From an uncultured Sphingomonadales bacterium (lineage in GTDB: Bacteria > Pseudomonadota > Alphaproteobacteria > Sphingomonadales > Sphingomonadaceae), in the NCBI GenBank assembly GCA_937129355.1, contig CAKZNA010000224.1, forward strand, positions 1 to 34,389: a stretch of DNA of 34,389 nt, given 5' to 3'. A program made the translations under genes and the position numbers. Position 1 is the stretch's first letter. Every line of letters begins with the position of its first letter. Below are positions 28,843 to 34,389 of the stretch, one piece after another. The notes below the pieces were generated by a model that was not told where the DNA came from, did not search any database, and worked only from the letters and a program-made list of their open reading frames with translations.

Positions 28843-30027
28843 CTATTTTCCGCCTTCTTTCTTAAGCTGCGCCGCTTTCCAATCCATCGCATTGCGCACG
28901 CGCCACTCCACCGAAGGATGCGTGTAGAACAACATTTCCTGTAATGCAGACGGGCGCGGATATCGATATTCGGCTGTCTTCACGAGCGCGCCTGCCAACG
29001 CATCGGGCAAATTGACCGTGCGCAGCGAATAATTATCAGACTCGCGCTCTCCCATCCGGGTGATGCCATTGGTTATCGGCAGAGCGAGCTGCAGCAACAG
29101 GGTCACTACAAATAGCAATATGGGAAGCCCAGTCGGATCAGATATCGCGGCCGAACTGCCAAACTTACGCGCGAACCAGGGGAAAATCCGGTCGGCCAGA
29201 AAGAAGACCGCCATCGAAAGCAACGCCAGCACGCCCACCATGCGCCAGATATGACCCAGCACATAATGGCCAATCTCATGCCCCGTCACCGCCTTCACTT
29301 CATCCAGCGATGCTTCTTTTAACGCAACATCCGAAATCGCTATCCGCGCAGAACCAAATACGCCCGACACATTGGCGGTAAAATTGTTGGACTGACGCGA
29401 GCCATCAAACATGAAGATGCGGTCATGCGGGATATCGGCCTCATCTGCCATCGCTTCCATCGCGGTGCGCACTTCGCCTTTTGGAACCGGCTTATATTCA
29501 TTGAATAGCGGCTCAATCAGGATAGGCGATATGAGCAGCATGAAGGTGACGGCAAGCGCCGCAAGGCCGCCCGACCATATCCACCAGCGCTTCCCCGCCT
29601 TGCGGATAAGCGCATAAACGCCCAGGAAGAACAGCCCAAGGGCCAACGCCGAGATCACTATCCCTATCGCGCTTTGCGATAGATAATCGGCCAGCGGCTG
29701 GCTGGTACGATCATAGCCTGCCTCGCGCCACCATCCGGTATAGATCGACCATGGCAAAAGCAGGATCGACGATAAAAAGGCAAAAGCCGCACTGACGGCA
29801 AATGTCTTGAGCGCCCAACCGCGCTTCTCAAGTCTCGCCCAAATCTTATCGAGAATACCCCAGCGGACAATAATCCATGTGACCAGCGCGGAGACGACAA
29901 GACCCCATAGCAGCAACCAATGGCTCCCTGTGGTATAATCCGCCGCCTTCGCCAGCGCCTCTGGCCCCAAGCCATCAATATACCGCGCGGTCTCCGCCGC
30001 CGGATCAAATGTCGCCGCAAATATCAT
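28843..30027 (-). CDS. M48-family metalloprotease, Ste24/CAAX protease 1-like
   Basis: VTGHEIGHYVLGHIWRM (HExxH), NNFTANVSGVFGSARIAISDVAL, GERESDNYSL, YRYPRPSALQEMLFYTHPSVEWR. Confidence 0.92.
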   Translation of the reverse strand: MIFAATFDPAAETARYIDGLGPEALAKAADYTTGSHWLLLWGLVVSALVTWIIVRWGILDKIWARLEKRGWALKTFAVSAAFAFLSSILLLPWSIYTGWWREAGYDRTSQPLADYLSQSAIGIVISALALGLFFLGVYALIRKAGKRWWIWSGGLAALAVTFMLLISPILIEPLFNEYKPVPKGEVRTAMEAMADEADIPHDRIFMFDGSRQSNNFTANVSGVFGSARIAISDVALKEASLDEVKAVTGHEIGHYVLGHIWRMVGVLALLSMAVFFLADRIFPWFARKFGSSAAISDPTGLPILLFVVTLLLQLALPITNGITRMGERESDNYSLRTVNLPDALAGALVKTAEYRYPRPSALQEMLFYTHPSVEWRVRNAMDWKAAQLKKEGGK

Positions 30028-30100
30028 AGCTCACTGCCTCCCGTTGCTGTGTTGCGCGAACAATACGGCAGGCGGCGGGTGTGTCAATGGCTGTGAGGCT

Positions 30101-31314
<1,214 letters not shown>

Positions 31315-31383
31315 CCAAAAAGACACTTGGCAGGCGCGCCATCGCTGCCTATCAAGCGCCGGAAACAGGATAAGGAAGCCGAA

Positions 31384-31701
31384 ATGCCAAAAATCAATGT
31401 CATCACCCGCGAAGGCGAAAGCAGCGAAGTCGAAGCCGAAAACGGCCTAACGCTAATGGAAGTGATCCGCGATGGCGGTTTTGATGAATTGCTGGCGCTT
31501 TGCGGCGGCTGCTGTTCCTGCGCGACCTGTCATGTGCATGTTGACGCGGCCTTCAAAGGCAAGGTTGGCGAAATGGGTGAAGACGAAGATGATCTGCTTG
31601 AAAGCAGCGACCACCGCGACGAAAATTCGCGCCTGTCCTGCCAGATCGAGGTTAGCGACGCGATTGAAGGCCTGACTGTTACGATTGCTCAGGAAGACTA
31701 G
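31384..31701 (+). CDS. 2Fe-2S ferredoxin
   Basis: [12 protein letters not shown]..., [18 protein letters not shown]...[20 protein letters not shown]: adrenodoxin-type cluster motif. Confidence 0.93.
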   Translation: MPKINVITREGESSEVEAENGLTLMEVIRDGGFDELLALCGGCCSCATCHVHVDAAFKGKVGEMGEDEDDLLESSDHRDENSRLSCQIEVSDAIEGLTVTIAQED

Positions 31702-31718
31702 GCAGCCATCAAAACAAA

Positions 31719-31803
31719 CGTCATCCTGAACTTGTTTCAGGATAACCTTCGAAATCAAGCGCAATGCGGAGCCATGTTGTCCTGAAACAAGTTCAGGATG
31801 ACG
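31719..31803. repeat. palindromic intergenic repeat (24-bp perfect arms)
   Basis: CGTCATCCTGAACTTGTTTCAGGA (31719-31742) and its exact reverse complement TCCTGAAACAAGTTCAGGATGACG (31780-31803). Confidence 0.92.
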
Positions 31804-31830
31804 GCTTTTCTGTACCCGTGTAAACCTTCA

Positions 31831-32646
31831 CTACCCTCGCAAAGATTTGCTCAGCGGCTCGGCTATCACCGGATAGCCGTGATCGCCCGGTATGCTGAGA
31901 TATTTTCCGTCCGGCCGGTCGTCAATATAGGTCAGCACCGTACGCACAGGAAAATCGGCCGCATGCGTGCAGGCGTCATCGAAACTGCCAAATTGCGCCA
32001 GCCGTTCTAGATTACGGCGCGTGGGGAAGATGATCATTACCTTCCCGTCTTCCGCCAGCGATAGCGTTTCTTCCGCGCTTGCCCAAAATAACTTCTTATT
32101 CTCGGTCGCATCGACCACTGCGTTCAATTCTGTGTCGCCGGCATCAATCAAATAGAAACGTGTGTCAAAAATCCGCGGTGTCCGTTCAAACGCCGGCGGC
32201 CGCCAGCGTGCCCATGGCACCAGCTTTACGATATCCGGCGTCCAGTCAAACTCACCACAAATATCCGCCAGCGTCGCACCGCCATGCAATGCCGCCCTCG
32301 CAGCCTCGCAATCCGCAGGATCATCAACACCGGTTAGCCCGAGCGCAAGACCTGCTTCCTCTATCGTCTCGCGGATCACCGCCAGCCGCGCCGCCACCTC
32401 GTCACGGTCCAGCCCCAACGTCACGTCATCACCGAGCGCCTCTGCATAGGTAAAATCTTCCGGATCGACCTTCCCGCCGGGAAACACAGCTGCACCCCCG
32501 GCAAAGGCCATCGACTTCACCCGCTCCATCATCAAAATTTTGGGCGCGCCACCAGCCGGATCGCGGTGCATAATCACCATGGTTGCGGCAGGCTTGGTTT
32601 CGGGTTCGATATATCCGTCGTCGGTCTGATCACTCATATCCGACAT
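31831..32646 (-). CDS. NUDIX hydrolase
   Basis: ATMVIMHRDPAGGAPKILMMERVKSMAFAGGAAVFPGGKVDPED...VIRETIEEAGLALGL. Confidence 0.85.
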   Translation of the reverse strand: MSDMSDQTDDGYIEPETKPAATMVIMHRDPAGGAPKILMMERVKSMAFAGGAAVFPGGKVDPEDFTYAEALGDDVTLGLDRDEVAARLAVIRETIEEAGLALGLTGVDDPADCEAARAALHGGATLADICGEFDWTPDIVKLVPWARWRPPAFERTPRIFDTRFYLIDAGDTELNAVVDATENKKLFWASAEETLSLAEDGKVMIIFPTRRNLERLAQFGSFDDACTHAADFPVRTVLTYIDDRPDGKYLSIPGDHGYPVIAEPLSKSLRG

Positions 32647-32758
32647 CAAGCATGGAATAGCATGTTTGGCCAGTAGGCTTTTCGCACAGATTTGCATTCA
32701 ATGGCGGTTCATGGCAGCTTTGCTACTTGGGAAGCTACGAAATATCAGGGGCAGATAA

Positions 32759-33364
32759 ATGGGCATAGTTGAATTATTGGGAATGGCGGCCAGCGTCAGC
32801 CTGCTTTCGGGCTGGCGGCTCTATCTCACCGTCTTTGCAACCGGCCTCGCCATGCAGTCGGGCTATGTCGACCTGCCGGAAAATTTGGCGGTACTGGATG
32901 CGCTCGGCAGCTGGTGGGTGATTGCCATTGCGGGCGTCGGCGCAGTCGCCGAATTTTTCGCCGACAAAGTCGCTTGGCTCGACAGCATTTGGGACGGGCT
33001 GCACACGCTGATCCGCCCGCTCGGCGGCGCGCTGCTAGCGCTCGCCGTCGTCGATAGCGGCGACCCAACATGGCAGGTTATCGCCTTCCTGCTTGGTGGC
33101 GGCGCGGCCTTTGCAGGGCATGCGACAAAAGCCACCGCAAGGGCGGCGGTCAATACCTCGCCCGAACCCGTGAGCAATGTCGTGGTTTCGACGGGCGAAG
33201 ACGTTGTGACAGGTGGTTTGCTGCTCTTGGTATTTGCTAACCCAGTGGTTGCTGCGATTGTGGCGGTTGTACTGCTGGTGCTTGCGATATGGGTGATGTG
33301 GTGGGGTTACCGGAAGTTCCGGACGTGGTTTCCGAAGGCAGAAGCTAATAGGCGGGAAGCGTAA
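32759..33364 (+). CDS. DUF4126 domain-containing membrane protein
   Basis: SLLSGWRLYLTVFATGLAMQSGYVDLPENLAVLDALGSWWVIAIAGVGAVAEFFADKVAWLDSIWDGLHTLIRPLGGALLA. Confidence 0.88.
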   Translation: MGIVELLGMAASVSLLSGWRLYLTVFATGLAMQSGYVDLPENLAVLDALGSWWVIAIAGVGAVAEFFADKVAWLDSIWDGLHTLIRPLGGALLALAVVDSGDPTWQVIAFLLGGGAAFAGHATKATARAAVNTSPEPVSNVVVSTGEDVVTGGLLLLVFANPVVAAIVAVVLLVLAIWVMWWGYRKFRTWFPKAEANRREA

Positions 33365-33425
33365 ATTCCCAGCTATTTAGACGTGTAGACTATAGCAGTA
33401 TGCTAAGCGATATGGCCGATATTGT

Positions 33426-34199
33426 TCATTTGTTTGCGCATTTACTCCGGGCCGCCTCGTCTTTGGCCATACGGATGCATTTTGCTTCTTCTCTCGATTG
33501 TGCGCTAGAGGCCGCAGCCTGCTGATTCATCTTGGAAATCGCGCTTGCCATTGTTCCAGCTCGGTAATATCGGTCGAGATCGATAACTGCATCAGCAATG
33601 GTATAATCAGCGTAAGGTTTCCAGCGCATGACCCGAATTTCTGCGAGCAGCTTGTTCCGTTCGCCTTGCATCATCTGCCCCAGCGCAGGTGCGGTTTGTT
33701 TGTAATAGTAGGATTCGTTGAAGCGATCCTGCGTTGCTCCGGTAAAGGTGGCTAGCGCGGTGAGGATGGTTTTAACACCTGCCGGATCAATCAACGTTGC
33801 TGCCGTTTCGAGTGCAGTCCGACTCGTGCCAACATAGAAATCAGAATTGCTGCGCCCAGCCATCAAGTTTCCTTCATAGGCAAAGTAGTTGTGATTGATG
33901 ACAAGTAATAACTCCGAAATCATGGCGTTGCGGTATGCCGCACAGCTTGCATTGGTTGGCTGCGTTGCGCATTCTTGCATCCAGTCCAGCCAACTACCGT
34001 TAATGTAACCTGCTGCATGACAATTTTTATCACTAGGCTTTGGTTTGCAGGATACGTTCGTGTATTTACTTCCCACGGATCGAATGTCATTCGTGTCAAA
34101 AGTTGCTTTCGGCATGGATGCAGTGCCATGGCCTGTAAGGGCCGCACAGCCTGACAGCATGGTTGCTGCGAAAAGCACCGCGAAAAGACTGAATTTCAT
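33426..34199 (-). CDS. putative lipoprotein of unknown function
   Basis: MKFSLFAVLFAATMLSGCAALTGHG: signal peptide with lipobox (LSGC); remainder unassigned. Confidence 0.8.
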   Translation of the reverse strand: MKFSLFAVLFAATMLSGCAALTGHGTASMPKATFDTNDIRSVGSKYTNVSCKPKPSDKNCHAAGYINGSWLDWMQECATQPTNASCAAYRNAMISELLLVINHNYFAYEGNLMAGRSNSDFYVGTSRTALETAATLIDPAGVKTILTALATFTGATQDRFNESYYYKQTAPALGQMMQGERNKLLAEIRVMRWKPYADYTIADAVIDLDRYYRAGTMASAISKMNQQAAASSAQSREEAKCIRMAKDEAARSKCANK

Positions 34200-34302
34200 T
34201 TTTTGCCCCCCAATTTCTAATATCGATCAGTCCTATTTGTATTTAATGCTAACTGTCCGTGATCCCCATCACACACCTTATAATTTCCACATCTTGCATT
34301 TC

Positions 34303-34317
34303 GAACAAAACACGAAC
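34303..34317 (+). promoter_or_regulatory. putative alphaproteobacterial LexA (SOS) box
   Basis: GAACAAAACACGAAC = GAAC-N7-GAAC, the reverse complement of the alphaproteobacterial GTTC-N7-GTTC consensus. Confidence 0.65.
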
Positions 34318-34330
34318 ATAAGCTTCATGC

Positions 34331-34389
34331 ATGACTGACCCCCAGAACATATGGACTCTGCGCGATAGGCGCGGCAGAAGCGCTGGCAT
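34331..34389 (+). CDS. 5' end of an unidentified CDS running off the window
   Basis: ATG at 34331 reads MTDPQNIWTLRDRRGRSAG... with no stop to the window end; 13 nt downstream of the LexA-like box. Confidence 0.4.
   Translation, partial: MTDPQNIWTLRDRRGRSAG

Noticed and set aside
15106-30027. Possible dedicated prenyl-protein processing system (ICMT-like plus Ste24-like M48 protease)
   Set aside because: Genes are ~12 kb apart with unrelated genes between; both families are common in bacteria without protein prenylation.

Overview
Most of the window (about 1.2 kb to the right end) looks like one ordinary sphingomonad-type alphaproteobacterial chromosome segment. It carries about 30 recognisable genes: a copper-type TonB receptor preceded by a DUF2946 tail, a PAS-GGDEF-EAL-PilZ protein, an rRNA pseudouridine synthase, a DUF1295/cupin/ribosomal-oxygenase cluster, an N-acyl-D-amino-acid deacylase-type amidohydrolase, a FadD-like ligase, MFS and CaCA transporters, arsR-arsI, SDR, argG, a tryptophan dioxygenase with a kynureninase-like partner, manA, malate synthase G, a Ste24-type M48 protease, trxB, ferredoxin, NUDIX and DUF4126. 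The left ~1.2 kb differs sharply. It reads as a reverse-strand phage PD-(D/E)XK nuclease fragment, then a Met/His-rich metal-binding tail plus a cytochrome c that fuses in frame at ~1212 to the DUF2946/TonB-receptor operon. This is most likely a chimeric or recombinant join. Other points worth checking: a transglutaminase-like membrane protein with a visible Cys-His-Asp motif set, an arsR-arsI-CaCA gene order with a palindromic operator, a textbook alphaproteobacterial LexA box (GAAC-N7-GAAC) at the right edge before an unidentified truncated gene, two different inverted-repeat elements bracketing a ferredoxin gene, and an 18-bp tandem duplication that copies a stop codon. I saw no CRISPR array, rRNA, tRNA or convincing new defence system. 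All product names come from reading the translations; no searches were run.
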